Notes: generated by a model not told the origin, from the letters alone. A stretch of DNA of 64,000 bases from Rotaria macrura (GCA_900239685.1 OENT01000915.1:1-64000); one strand, 5' to 3'. Shown: positions 24,901 through 36,880, counted from the first letter of the stretch. Program-made: numbers and translations.

Positions 24901-27900
24901 GTAAAGCAATTTTTTTCAAGCATACTTCTTAAAAATTCTATATTTTGACAATCGTTCAAACCAAAAAAAATTTGTAATCCTAACGAGAAACAGCTATCTT
25001 GCTATCAATCATTAGACAGTGATTATCTCAATTCGCAAGACATTGAATTTTCGTCTTGTATATGAAGAATATTTTCCGCATAGATACTATTCGTTCAAGT
25101 TCAGGGTTGTATATGTTTGTATATTTTAATGAACATGATCGATTTCGGCTGTCATTGATATAAATGAGACTGTGCAGATAAACTAGGCAGGTAAGATAAT
25201 TCGTTCACACCAAGACATAGCATGAATATATAAAGCAAAACAAATTAGAAATGAAAATTTTATACAATCTTCGGTCTAACTAAAAATGACAAGATGGATA
25301 CAGTTTGCATCTGAACGTCTTTTAATAAAGACATCTCATTTTATATTATGAAGTAATTTGTCTTCATATTGAATGATCGATTTTAATCCATGTCTAAAGA
25401 TATAAGAATTACGAATTGTTTTATATTCAATCAAGAACGCGAAAAGCGAGAGAGATTCATTGAACACGCAGAATTTCTAGTTATCAAATGACTTCATGAT
25501 CGAAAAAAGCGATACTGTATCTTCGTTTTAGACTTTTTACAGAACTAAACTAGTTGTTCTCTTTACACTCGGCTTGTTGTCATTCAAATCTCGTTGTACT
25601 CTTCTTGACACACATGATTTGAGATAATTGATTTTTTTATCAATCTGTATCGTCAATAGCTGGGCCATGAATTTATCAACTTGATTTAAATGGTGAACTA
25701 CATTGGTAGATTCTCGCATTTGCCAACGGCTGATTGGTAATTTTGTCCGATCATAGAACAACTATAATAGTACATGCACATACTCATGTGACTTCTGTCT
25801 GTTCTTTCTAGCTCGCATGTAATAAAATAGAGACAAACGCTTTGTTTGATTATGCTTGATAGTCGAAATCGTTTTTTATCTGTTCGCAGGACGTGATGAT
25901 TTTGGTGACCGAGGTGATCGTGGTGGTTTCAGTGACCGAGGTGGCCGTGGTGGTTTCCGTGATCGTGGTGGCTTCGGTGACCGAGGTGATCGTGGTGGTC
26001 GTGGTAGTTTCCGTGATCGTGGTGGCTTCGGTGACCGAGGTGATCGTGGTGGCTTCGGTGACCGAGGTGATCGTGGTGGTCGTGGTAGTTTCCGTGATCG
26101 TGGTGGTTTCGGTGACCGAGGTGATCGTGGTGGTTTCAGTGATCGTGGTGGTTTCGTTGACCGAGGTGGTCGTGGTGGTTTCCATGATCGTGGGAGTTTT
26201 GGTGACCGAGGTGGCCGTGGAGGTTTTGGTGATCGCAGAAATTCAGGTCAAAATCGTGATCCACGCAACGGTGGCTTCGATGATGATAATGATGATCAAT
26301 GGAATCCTGATAAAATTAAATCAGTGAAAACATTGAGCGGATGGCCAAATATTAAATCTCCAAAAAAATTATTCGAAGCCGGTGATCACTTTGATGAAGG
26401 TCAAATTCCTCAAGGAACGTTCGACTTTGTAATCAGTAATATTGAAACGGCCAATGATTTTTTCATTCAAAGATGTTCACAAGCAGATGAAATATGTAAT
26501 CTTACTGCAAAATTACAAAATGAATATGCGGATGCACCTACACTAAGCTTAATTAAAGTTGAAGAGCCTTGTTTAGCTAAAGATACTGATCAATGTTGGT
26601 ATCGTGCCAGTGTTCTATCCATTAATCAAAAAGAAGCAAAAGTTCGTTTTATTGATTTCGGCAATACACTAGATGTTGCTATAATTGATATGCGATCATT
26701 ACACAAGACTTTATGTTCAATACCTCCATATGCATATCGCTGCATGTTTGAAAATATCGAAGGTAAATATGTTTTATTTTACAAAATAAATTGTCACACG
26801 ATCTAATATTAGAGACGTAAAATATATTTAAGCACTAATAAAAATTACCAAAACTATTGTCTACATCGCGTATGACGTAAACAATATTCCGAGCAGTTTT
26901 AATTTAAATAACACGTTTGTGAAGAACAGTAAATATCAACGTAGGGCACAATGAAATTTACTAGATTTAAAGAAACGCTCTTCTTGAGCAGTGGTACATA
27001 CGAAATACAACCTCCGAAGTTTACCAGTGAAATTTTCATAAGTGAATTATGCTAGATTCTATTTCAACGGAAGTAGTGTACCTTTTCTGTGTTTTTGTCG
27101 GAAACATTTCATTGGAAAAAACACAATCTAGAAGTGTCTAATGTTCAATACGTCAGTGAGGATATTTATATGCTAGAATCATTCGTATTAATCCGATGAA
27201 AATTGATATCATATCGTAATAGTTATTTGATTTTCTATCATTGAGTTTAAGAGCAACGCTTTATTGAAACAGAAACGACTACTATTTTTACAACAAGTTC
27301 TTGTTTCTCATTATGATTTCATCGTTATTAAAATGTGAATATGAACAGCAGTTGACGAATTCATAATCTTGAGATTCTTACAGAAAAAAAGACTCGATAG
27401 AATCATTTGAAAACAATACTTACACTCATCGAAATTTTATTCCACACATTTTGACGGTCACCAGACAATCATTTCTAATGATTCGAAATTTCTTGATTTC
27501 GATGATTCTGATAACATGACAAAATAAATCTCTTCTAATTTCTATTATTTATAGTTAAAAGAACCTGTAGTCATAATCTCATCATTGATAAATGTGCTGA
27601 AAAAAAATTTCATGGTAATATACAAAAGAAAATATCTAATAATATATACATTCTTCAATCGGATGAGTTTAAAAAATTAATGATTGATATTAATGCAATT
27701 GAATTAAAGATTCCAACAAATATTAAATGTCTTATTGTTCGTATTGATATTGATAAACAGGAATTTTATATACAAGATGATAATGAAACTATGAAAAAGA
27801 TTAATGATGAAATAACAACAGCAGCACTTGATGATATTCCGTCTGATGACTTTCAACTTAACTCCATGGTTATTTCACTGTATGATGATAAACCTTGTCG

Positions 27901-30900
27901 AGCAATAATTCAATCAGATGCAGATGAAAATGTATATGTTCTGTTTATTGACTATGGCTGTATCCATACATGTCCGAAAAAATCATTAAAACAGTGTAAT
28001 GAACAATTAAAAGCATATCCAAATCAAGCCAAACGTTGTCAACTAGTTGACATACCACCTGATGTGTTAGTTCAAGCATTTCGAGATCTTGAACAATATC
28101 TTAAATCGGATAAAACAGAAATATGTATTGTTAATCAACATGAAGATTTATACAATGTACGTCTCTATGTTGATAATCATTGTTTCAATGAAAATTTTGG
28201 TAGACAATCAGTTGTTATTGATAAGCATGAAGCCATTGATGATATACATGATCAATCAAGTACAACAACTGCCACAACTGTTAAAGAACAAGAAAGACGA
28301 GAGAATGTGACAGGAAAAAGAAATAGTGCAGAAATAACATCACCAATGGGAAATTCATTAATGGCATCATTGAATTTCAAAAGGCAAAAGAGTGAATCAG
28401 ATACAGAAGGTAAGCATTGAATGAAATGACATTTTGTTTCTAAACTATCAACAGAGAATTTTCTTAGGAGTAAAATATGTTAATGAGGAGAAAAAAAGCT
28501 CTACTACTACCACCAGAACATGTACCTCTATTATTCTATCTGCATTGTGTGTCATTGTCCTCTTGAAATTCGATAACTAATAGGCAAATAAACTTTAATT
28601 GACCGTCCATTGATCGAAATATTTTTAAACAAAGTTTTCCTTTTTTTTGTTGTCTGTTAAGTAGTGAGCAGACACTCTCAGTTATTTGATTCCGTTTTAG
28701 ACGATTCGTTTGTCTAAGAATAATCAAGATGTATCTAAACAAAAGTATTCAGAAGACTTTTAGTTTCTAATTAGAATTAACTAATTTGCCAGAGATCTAT
28801 TTTAGATAGCAATTCATCTTCGTCGTCAGATACTAGCTAGTATTTTTGTCAAGAATACATAATGAATCGTAGTAAGCACATTTTAATACTTGACAAGAAT
28901 ACATTGAATCCAAAAAATTTTGAACTTCAATCCACACTCAATCGCGTCCTATCAGAAGTACTTTTTTTTCAAATCAACATATTAAAACTTTGATAAATGT
29001 GTGTTCAACACGATCGAGACGCGAAGATCATAACAACTGGTGTCGTATCTATCTGAAGATTCGAATAGAAATATTTCTTTGCATGCTTAATTAAAAATTC
29101 TAGCGAAAAAATATCTTCTCTCAAATTAGATTGTAAACTGTTCATAACTATTTCGTGATTCTCGTTGAACTACTTCCATATGACGATCTATCTGCGACTA
29201 TGATCGAATTCTACAACATACAACTGCTGTAAAATTTTGTTTATGGATTCGATGGGCATCCAGATGCAAACCATCGAGAAGAAACAATATCAAGGGAGGA
29301 AAGCGGATCCTGGTATCCTCTGAATCCTAACCGTATCGAGGGTCCGAAGATTTCTCGTGGATTTTGGGATCCTAGATACGGTGAGGATACAAAGAATAGC
29401 ACGGAAATTTGAAGAATAGGGCAAATCTGAGGAGAGTGCAGAGGATCCTGGAGGCTATTTTTTTGTCTAACCCGTATCAAATGATGAAATTAGATATGCT
29501 GAAGCAGTCAAATTGAAGTTTAAACTTTTCCTTCTACCTTATTTCATTCTGTCAGCTGTCTTGCAAACATCGAATGAAGGTTAGAAAAAATGAACAATCA
29601 AACACTAAGCAGCTTAGATTTTTATTAATTTGAACTCAATTCCTCATATGACATCGGGCGATATAGTCTGTTTGAACATATATGGAAAAAATCCTACTCA
29701 AATTCAATGATATGGATGGAATTTCTTAACCAGTGCTGAGTTAGTATTAATTTCATTGTACACATCGTATACAATGTGTATTTTATTGACTGCATCAAAG
29801 TTTATCTTATGTATTTCGTACGTATCCTCTGGATCCTCCGTATCCGGAATACAGGAAATCCGTTTTTCCCCTTTGATCAATATGCGCACAGCGGTGCAGA
29901 AATAAAAGATGAGTTTAGTAAATGAAAGAGATTTCGGCTGAGAAAAATTTCTATATACGAATCACATGTTACTGTGATAGTTTGCATATTGGTGAACTAT
30001 TATCTGCAAGTACACGAACGTCCTATCTAACTCTTTGTCCATCCCATCTATATAATTATAAAATTACTTTAAAAAAGATTACAATTATTTTGTTTTTATA
30101 CACTGACTGATTATTCTTTCACTGGTAGAAATTGCTTAGTGCAAATGAATTTTCTTTTTGAAGTTGAATCTTAAAACTATCATTTATTTTTAAGTCCACT
30201 CAATAAAATATTATGATGCTATTCTAACGTACATGGATGAAAACAATCCAATAGTTTATGTTCAATTGATACCTGAATCTGAATCAATCATGGAACAAGT
30301 GAATGATTTAGTTGATAATATAATTCAACAACAGAAACAAAATTCTTCGTATGACATCGGTGATTATGCTATCGCTCAGTTTACTGATGGTAATTATTAT
30401 CGTGCTCGTATTGAATCTTATTCAGATTCACAACAAAACTATACAGTCTACTTTCTTGATTATGGAAATATTGATAATGTTCCAAAAAGTCACTTATATT
30501 CATATTCCGATGATTTAAAACAAATACAACCTCAAGTCCATAAATATTCAGTAGAAAAATTATCATCTCAACTATGGACTAATAAAGTTCGAGAAATACT
30601 TGAGAAAACATTAAATGATCCAATCAAATTCTATCTTGTTGATGAAAAGAAATCAATCATACATATCCAATTTGATAATGAAAATGAAATCTATATTTCT
30701 GAACAGAATCAACCAAAAACATTAACTGCTAATATATCAGGTGTAAATCAAGATTGTTTCTATATACATGTATTACCTGATGCTGACAACCTTATTTGTG
30801 AAATGGATGAATTATTACAAATGCATCCAAAAGAACATAATACATTAAATTCATGGACAATAAACGATCTATGTATTATTCAAAATAATGAATTAAATCA

Positions 30901-32873
30901 AGATTTTCGTGGCAAAATTCTTACGATTAATAATGATAAATATGATGTTCAACGTATTGATTATGGAAATATAGTTAATGATATAACTAATGATAACCTT
31001 TATCAATTAACGAATGATGATTTGTTAAAACAAAATCCAATAGCACGACGATGCCGTTTATTTGGTGTTAATAATCATAATCAAATGAAAGCTATTGATG
31101 AAATTATTAAGCATATAGATCCAATTGAACGTGTCACAATAACTGTTCATAGTGATCAAAATGATCAATGCATGGATGTGATGCTATTTAGAGAAAATCA
31201 TGACATTGTTAATGATCATTATCGATCCAATGATGATGATGAAGTAAGAGTTGTTATTAACTAAATTAAAAATCTTCAATAATTCTCTGCTAATATTCAG
31301 AGGATTTTGTTTTTACAAATGTTTACTAATCGTGTCAATAATGTAGAAGAAAACTATGTCAAGTATTAAATGTCTACCAATAAATCTTGTTGAGATTAAA
31401 GAATTTGTCAGAATATTTCTTTCATTAGAAATGTTGTTTGTTTAAATCTATTGCTCTTAAATTGTTATTTGAAATTGGTAAATATTAAGACATTGCAACT
31501 TTTGTAGCAGTAATTTATTCAGATCAACGTCAATCCTTCTTTTTGAACAATTGATATTAAGTGAAAGATGAAGAAATCTTGAAAAATAATGGTTATAAGT
31601 GGAGAGTGAGATTGAGTCTTCAAGCCGAATGAAATCATCGTACTAACATCGGTGCACACGCATCACATTCTCGAAATGCGTTTTCCTAATTTCATAGAAA
31701 TACATCAATCTAATGTTGAATGTAGATTCCAGTACATATGTTGTAGGTATTAGAAAACCATTGCTCGGCTGTAGTGGCTTGCTGTTTGTTAAAGGCATAT
31801 TTCTTTTTTTGTAATACTTATACATACCTCTCTTAAAGAGGAAACGCTTTCAACTCTCCGATCGTTTTTTTAAAGAAAAACTCTTACATTACAAGTTATC
31901 GGCAATGCAGATTTCGAATGTGAACACGCGAAAAGCTCTGGGAAATTCTACTCAGAAGTAAAGACATTTTACTGTTATCATATAGATTTCATATCAATAG
32001 TGATCGGGTAGTTGAACATGTTCCCTTGCGATTCTGCATCTTTTTTATTTTGAATTTTTCGACTGATTTTCACTTTCGTGCTTTTGAAACTTGATGATGA
32101 TTTCCACACTGTTTAAATCAATTGAGTTCGTCATTTTTTTAAAATTCAATAGAGAATAAATTATCTATTGTGACTGAAATCTTAGTATCAACATACCAAT
32201 TTTAGTTGTTGAGCAAATATGTTTTCAATTTCGTATAACGAAACAACGAAAAGTGCAACATTAAAATCATGTCCTGATGATGAATTCATCATAGAAAGAT
32301 ATCTTTTGACATTCATCTTACAAACTTCTAAGTTGGACCAATTAAGATTAAGATATGTTGTTTTGGAAGATTCTTACTTTTATAGTCGCATTAGAATTTC
32401 TATTCATAATAACATGGTAGATCATGAAATATCGGTGTAATATCGAAATATCTATTCACTAACAAGATAATGTGCTTCGCTATTTAAAGAATTCTTCTAT
32501 CTCAAGAAGTTCTCATTTAATTATTATATATGAAATATATATTAATTTAATATTATTAATTTTCTAGCACAATACAGATGTTGTTAAAGCAAGTGCTAAT
32601 TTAACAGATGCACCCGATTCAGTTTTAACAACGGATGATGAAAGATTAAATGGTGATGGTTTAACATTCAAAAATGATCAACATTTCATATCTCCAATTG
32701 GTGAACCTCAAGCTGAAAGTACACATCAATATGGTGATTCCAATCTCGGATTGAATGCGTCACCGTCATTGACAATGAACCAGTCAATTGATTTCGGTGA
32801 AAATGACTTAACTACAACAATAATAAGAATAGTAACAGATGATATACAAAATGAAAAATGTGAAGAAAATTAA
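15988..32873 (+). CDS. Six-Tudor-domain protein with central RGG array (20 exons, about 1730 aa)
   Basis: Exons, all phase-consistent with GT-AG introns: 15988-16051, 16108-16223, 16277-16406, 16470-16763, 19023-19284, 22315-22361, 22424-22637, 22716-22869, 22933-23100, 23161-23186, 23244-23503, 24310-24375, 24427-24504, 24562-24585, 24640-24732, 24787-24900, 25890-26762, 27555-28409, 30195-31243, 32568-32873. Six Tudor cores are visible: YFVDFGQ (about residue 115), KLIDRGD (385), RFIDFGN (965), LFIDYGC (1140), YFLDYGN (1360) and QRIDYGN (1525), each with an upstream W/Y-x-R-A-like strand or a degraded form of it, and several with extended-Tudor flanks. Disordered Q/R/N-rich linkers precede an RGG/DRGG tract (about 704-820). 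Family knowledge: multi-Tudor proteins bind symmetrically dimethylated arginines of PIWI/Vasa-type partners and scaffold germ granules and the piRNA pathway. No MYND finger, KH or helicase domain is present. Reading through at 31244 would give a form ending at 31264. The first exon is the least certain, but its donor phase fits exactly. Confidence 0.85.
16764..19022 (+). other. Large intron of the Tudor gene (2259 bp)
   Basis: It interrupts the first extended Tudor domain between the codons for IDTL and RVGDLG. The two sides rejoin in phase into a continuous extended-Tudor strand, which supports the splice. It contains a (TACG)4 run near 18791-18806 and a (TA)n tract just before the acceptor at 18971-19003. 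I see no convincing gene inside. Confidence 0.75.
18971..19003. repeat. (TA)n microsatellite near a splice acceptor
   Basis: About 33 bp of TA dinucleotide with one interruption (TAGA), ending about 20 bp upstream of the acceptor at 19021-19022. It occupies the position where the branch point and pyrimidine tract would be expected. Confidence 0.9.
19739..20403. repeat. Possible decayed element bounded by a 14-bp inverted repeat
   Basis: TTAATTGACCGAAA at 19739-19752 has an exact inverted copy (TTTCGGTCAATTAA) at 20390-20403. Loose A-rich/T-rich similarity extends inward from both ends (words such as TCTCGAAG and its complement-like CTTCGGGA). This could be a relic MITE or other inverted-repeat element about 665 bp long. 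No target-site duplication is evident, and one exact 14-mer over a long AT-rich window is only suggestive. Confidence 0.3.
20270..20600. repeat. GC-richer repeat-like island in an intron
   Basis: It contains a direct repeat of TTGGCACTT (20277-20285 and 20291-20299), several GGGATTTTT-like words, a C-rich/G-rich hairpin-prone pair (CCTGCCCCTGAA near 20413 and TTGAGGGGCGGG near 20437), and a CGCCCCGGTCGGGCC stretch near 20566-20580. The composition departs sharply from the flanks, which suggests an old insertion. Confidence 0.4.
24901..25889 (+). other. Large intron of the Tudor gene (989 bp)
   Basis: It lies between the short linker exon ending ...GGRGGQRG and the RGG-array exon. It is a phase-1 intron like its neighbours. 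A 74-codon minus-strand frame near 25537-25761 shows no domain. The other two mid-sized introns, 23504-24309 (806 bp) and 26763-27554 (792 bp), hold nothing I recognise. Confidence 0.7.
25890..26250 (+). repeat. Coding minisatellite encoding the RGG/DRGG array
   Basis: Imperfect tandem units with consensus like GGTGACCGAGGTGATCGTGG encode alternating [FG][16 protein letters not shown] and [11 protein letters not shown] blocks for about 115 residues. Copies of 45-60 bp are near-identical at DNA level (for example around 25975-26025 and 26035-26095), which indicates recent expansion or homogenisation. The codons are GC-richer than in the rest of the gene. RGG tracts bind RNA and are methylated by PRMT enzymes. 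Apparent long frames on the other five frames here (V- or T-rich) are shadows of the repeat. Confidence 0.9.
28410..30194 (+). other. Large intron of the Tudor gene (1785 bp) with GC-rich island
   Basis: A phase-1 intron between the fourth and fifth Tudor modules. A GC-richer island at 29240-29470 and related words near 29815-29865 are listed separately. Short frames of 60-80 codons on both strands show no domain. Confidence 0.7.
29240..29470. repeat. GC-richer island with repeated GGATCC/CGTATC words
   Basis: The island contains GGATCC or GGATCCT at least three times, 'cctaaccgtatcgagggtccg', 'ggatcctagatacggtgagga' and 'agaggatcctggagg'. Related words recur about 400 bp away near 29822-29856 (TATCCTCTGGATCCTCCGTATCCGG), partly inverted. 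This is consistent with a decayed repeat or small element inside the intron. No boundaries could be fixed. Confidence 0.4.
31244..32567 (+). other. Last intron of the Tudor gene (1324 bp)
   Basis: The donor GTAAGA at 31244 and acceptor TTCTAG at 32562-32567 join DDDE to HNTDVV in phase 0. If unspliced, the frame ends at 31264 after VRVVIN. A 73-codon frame at 32219-32440 (starting [16 protein letters not shown]) is preceded by an acceptor-like TTTTAG at 32199-32204, but it is out of phase with both neighbouring exons, so I do not include it in the coding sequence. Confidence 0.65.
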
Positions 32874-34152
32874 CCTGTGACTTTTTCTTTTTGTTTCTTG
32901 TCTTCATCGTAATTATAAAAAGAACGAAACTGTAATTTTTGTTGTTCACCTATCAAAAACTTATCATATTTTTTGTTTCTTTGTTTTTCTTAAACTGTTC
33001 AAGTTCTTGCGCAGACATCTTTCTGTTTGAATGTGAGATGCTGATTTTTTCTTTCGTGTTTTGTTCTTTCGGTTTTCTTTTCGTTTCAAAAAACAGTTAA
33101 ATACAATAGTCAAACATTTGACTAGTTTCAAACTGTTATCTAGGTGTGTTCGTTTTTTTGTCATTATTTTAGAAATAAAATATAAAGAACAAAAAAAATT
33201 GTTTAGTTATTATTCTATTAAATTCATGCTTCTATTATTTAATCCACCCATAGATTTCGAGAACAATCAAGTAAATATTTTTCTCAATTCAAAATATTCA
33301 CATACTTTCTTCAGAAAGATGTTTGGAATGAAAAAAAAATGCCGGATGTTGATTCTACTTCATAAAACTCCATAGAGCATTGTTCCTGAGTTCATGATCT
33401 TTTTTTCTCCTTGAAAAATATTGCTTCTCGAAGTCACGCAAAACAAAATTACTAGTGGTCGTATCTGAAAACATAATTTTCTCCGATAGTAATAGGCTTG
33501 CGAAGGTTACCGAATATTCAAGGGAAAAGATGTTGCAGACAAAATAAACGTATAACCGAATTCCAGAAAATTACTCATATAAAACATTTTCTGATCTCTA
33601 ATACATGTTCTTAATGGAAGACAATATCTCATTGGTTTTTAATATAGTTCATCGGGTACATGTACATAAAATTTTCTGTTGAATAATCGATAGAAATGTT
33701 TAACTAAGATAATCAAAATATCAAGATTGCTTTTTTCTCTATGCAATAGAAAATATTTATTGCTTATTGAAGGACATATTATCATCGAATTAACAATTCA
33801 CTATGGTTATTTCTGTTTTAAAAAAATCAACATTCATTCATGTAATAAAAAGTAATCGATGATTGTTTTTTTATTTGTGTTCGAATGAATATTCATATAA
33901 AGGAACGTTTCGAGCTCGATCGAGAAAATTTTTTTTCCATTCTGATAACTACCATGGTTGATTATTTTCAATAACAATCAGTTAGTTATGGATGATGTTT
34001 TTTCTATTTTCGTAATTACTGGGTATATTTATGTAGGTTTTGTTGCGATTTGATTTGTTCATTAACATAGTATTTCATAGAAATAAGAAAAATCAATAAA
34101 TACTCATAACCTTGATGTTTTACTTTTCATTTATTATACATCGAGTAACAAA

Positions 34153-34440
34153 ATGTCGATAGAAGAACAACCAAAAAGAAGAAGAAGACTCGCATCTAAA
34201 CCCACACAGCAGTTCTTTCGTAATAATTATGCAGAAAGATGGTCCGAAAGAGAAAAACAATTACTCATAGATGTTGTGACAGCTTATTAACAGTAATCCT
34301 TTGTCAGAAGAAGCTATATATCAAACTGAAAATTACAACAAAGTCCACGTAAAAAAATCTTGATATCAATGTGAAAGAATGTGATAACGTTTACAGAAAA
34401 GAACACTTCGAAGCTAGATGATTCGAGTGGAGTGTTTGAT
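34153..34440 (+). pseudogene. Myb/SANT-like domain relic
   Basis: An ATG opens a 45-codon frame with a basic KRRRR stretch, probably a nuclear signal, followed by ERWSEREKQLLIDVV, which looks like helix 1 of a Myb/SANT domain (W-S-x-x-E-x-x-L-L). The frame stops at TAA. Out-of-frame continuation then resembles the rest of such a domain: SNPLSEEAIYQTENYN in one frame, then VKECDNVYRKEHFEA in another, like the third helix. At least one stop and frame changes separate the parts. I read it as a broken copy, although an unrecognised short intron could explain part of it. Confidence is low because each piece is short. Confidence 0.35.
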
Positions 34441-36839
34441 AGACATTAAAAGGTGTTACTTTACATTCTTATGTAATACTTTTCTATTATTTTTTTCGTA
34501 CACATGGTTTCTTTCTTTCAGTATTGACATAAATCTCGTCCTATATATCAATCAATGGTATTTAACCATTACATAATCTACAATGTACTGTAGTAAACAT
34601 CCTAGATATGTTGCTCGAATACTGAACATATTTCGAACGAAATGAATAAATAGACTGTATTTCAATTTCAAGTTGATATCAAACGACTACGAATTAGTTT
34701 AATTAATTAATTAAATCTATATAAAAACAAAATGACCAAACGAAAGGTTTTTCTTTTCTAAAATTGACACATATTATTGATTTAACAATACCAAGTAGCA
34801 TTTAGTATTGTTATAGTTCTACGACAGCTGTTCTCTAGGACACTTAAAAGTTATGACAGCAGCTAATGAAGTGTACACATCTTTACTTCACCTAGGCTCA
34901 TTCTCCGATAGCTGTTAGCATAGATGTTTTGTTTTTCTGAAGTATATGCATCCCAAGAAAATAAATATATTGATGTCAATTTTTCAAATAATTATATAGC
35001 CATAAGCATTGTACATTAGTAAAGACGTATTATTATAGATTTTGTTATATGGTAGCTTAGATCATCAGTTTTTTTTGTATGATTACTCTATGATATTTGT
35101 AAGCTTACTGTATTCAGTATATATTGAATAAAACATTCTCATGAAATCATATAGAGTTAGTCATTAAGAATTTCTTTCTCTCATTGTAACTATATCTACT
35201 ACTAGTTTTGACATGATAAAGTTTGAAGTATTTTTAATAAATTTTGACAGTATAGATTTATTATAATTACTCTCATAAGAAATTCTATTTCCTTTTCTTT
35301 TTCTACATATGTCAATATGGATTAAATCGATCAAAATGATTTCGTTTAAGTTAAATACAATGATATACTTGTTGTTAAATGAATTTCTTTTGTAATCGAG
35401 AGAATCAAAGGAAATAAAACAGAAGAATTATTGTTTGGGGATTGATGTTTTTTTGTTCTATTCTCGGAACAACATAGTTGTTCGATGATTGAAGTCAGTT
35501 TTCTTACATAACAAGTCGTCTCAGTCTATGTTGCATAGACTTGTAACACTCGATGATCAACAATACACAGATCATTTATAAAAGAAACATATTCAGATGT
35601 ACAAGCTGTTTAGATTTCAGTTTTTGACTATAAATTGATCTTGATGAGATATGTAAATACTGAAAAAGAATTTCTTTTGCTCACACACTTCACTGTCGAG
35701 ATATCGAATTTCATTTATGTCCTGTAACATGATATTGTCAAGTGTCGATCCAAAACTTTGCCAGTACCAAAACTAGATTACATACAAATTTTGAGAATTA
35801 TCAAACGTAGTCTTTAGAAAATATGCATAACATGGTTGTCTATGACAATAACTTGACATTGTATAATATGTATATAGATACAAAAAAAAAACAATGAAAT
35901 CTCATGTAAAATCGAACTTATCTCGTATGTTGATTAAAGGAAAGCATTATGTCTAGAGTTAAAAATAAAACTTCAATTAAAATGTAATGCTCGATATGAT
36001 TGCAAATCTTCACAGAAGTATACACTTGAAAATGGCATTGATTGTTTTATGTATCTGTTGTTTTGGAGATAGTTAAATTAAAAGCACCTCAATTTTATAA
36101 AGATAAATTTAAAAAAAAAAAGGACTCAAAAAATAATATTGATATAATTTTGTCGAATAAATAAAATACAATATTGATCATTCATCACTATTGACTTAAA
36201 ATTGACATCTGCAACTAGTATTTGTTTTTTGTATTACTATTGAAATTTATTTTTTATATGAAATTTCAGTCTTTGTAAAACTGTTGTAATTGCTTTTCTG
36301 TATACATATATTACTTCAATGAGTGAATACTCAATACAAATATGAATGAAATAAGATATTGACAAATTTTTTTAAATATATAGAAAACGAAGATGAACGC
36401 GACTGAAACAAAGTTTCAATTATATGATTTAATTTTCAACAAATTCTCATTTTGCACTTCTTACTAAAAGAGTTTCACCAAAACAAAGGACACGTATCAA
36501 ATTATTATGACGAATGATGAACAAGACGAAAAGAAAAATAGTTGTTTGTCGAGCAGCACACGTTGCATACATACATCATGGACTACGACACACCAAAGCA
36601 TCATTGGTTACCTTTAGAAATATTTCTCGCTAACGTCATCTATTCATTGAATTTTTTCATCTCGTGTGTGTCTGTCTTATTCAGTTGCTAAGCAATGACG
36701 CTGCCTCGCACAATACATTTTGTCCTCCGTCCAATGTTCGTTCTCTTTGTGCGAGTGACTAATCACGATATTGGCCTTTTTCTGTATATGTCTAGCACTT
36801 TTGACTCGCTGTTGCTGCCGATGTAAGCGCGCGGCGTCC

Positions 36840-36880
36840 GAGAGAGAGAGAGAGAGAAAGAGGAGAGAGAAGAAGAAAGC
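36840..36880. repeat. GA-rich simple repeat upstream of 14-3-3
   Basis: A (GA)n tract with AAAG/GAAG interruptions lies about 250 bp upstream of the 14-3-3 start codon. GA/CT tracts are common in animal promoters. A regulatory role is inferred from position only. Confidence 0.8.

Noticed and set aside
25850..26327. Long Thr/Val-rich frames on both strands (111 codons minus, 144 codons plus)
   Set aside because: They are alternative-frame shadows of the RGG minisatellite. Only the RGG frame joins in phase to flanking exons and continues into a Tudor domain.
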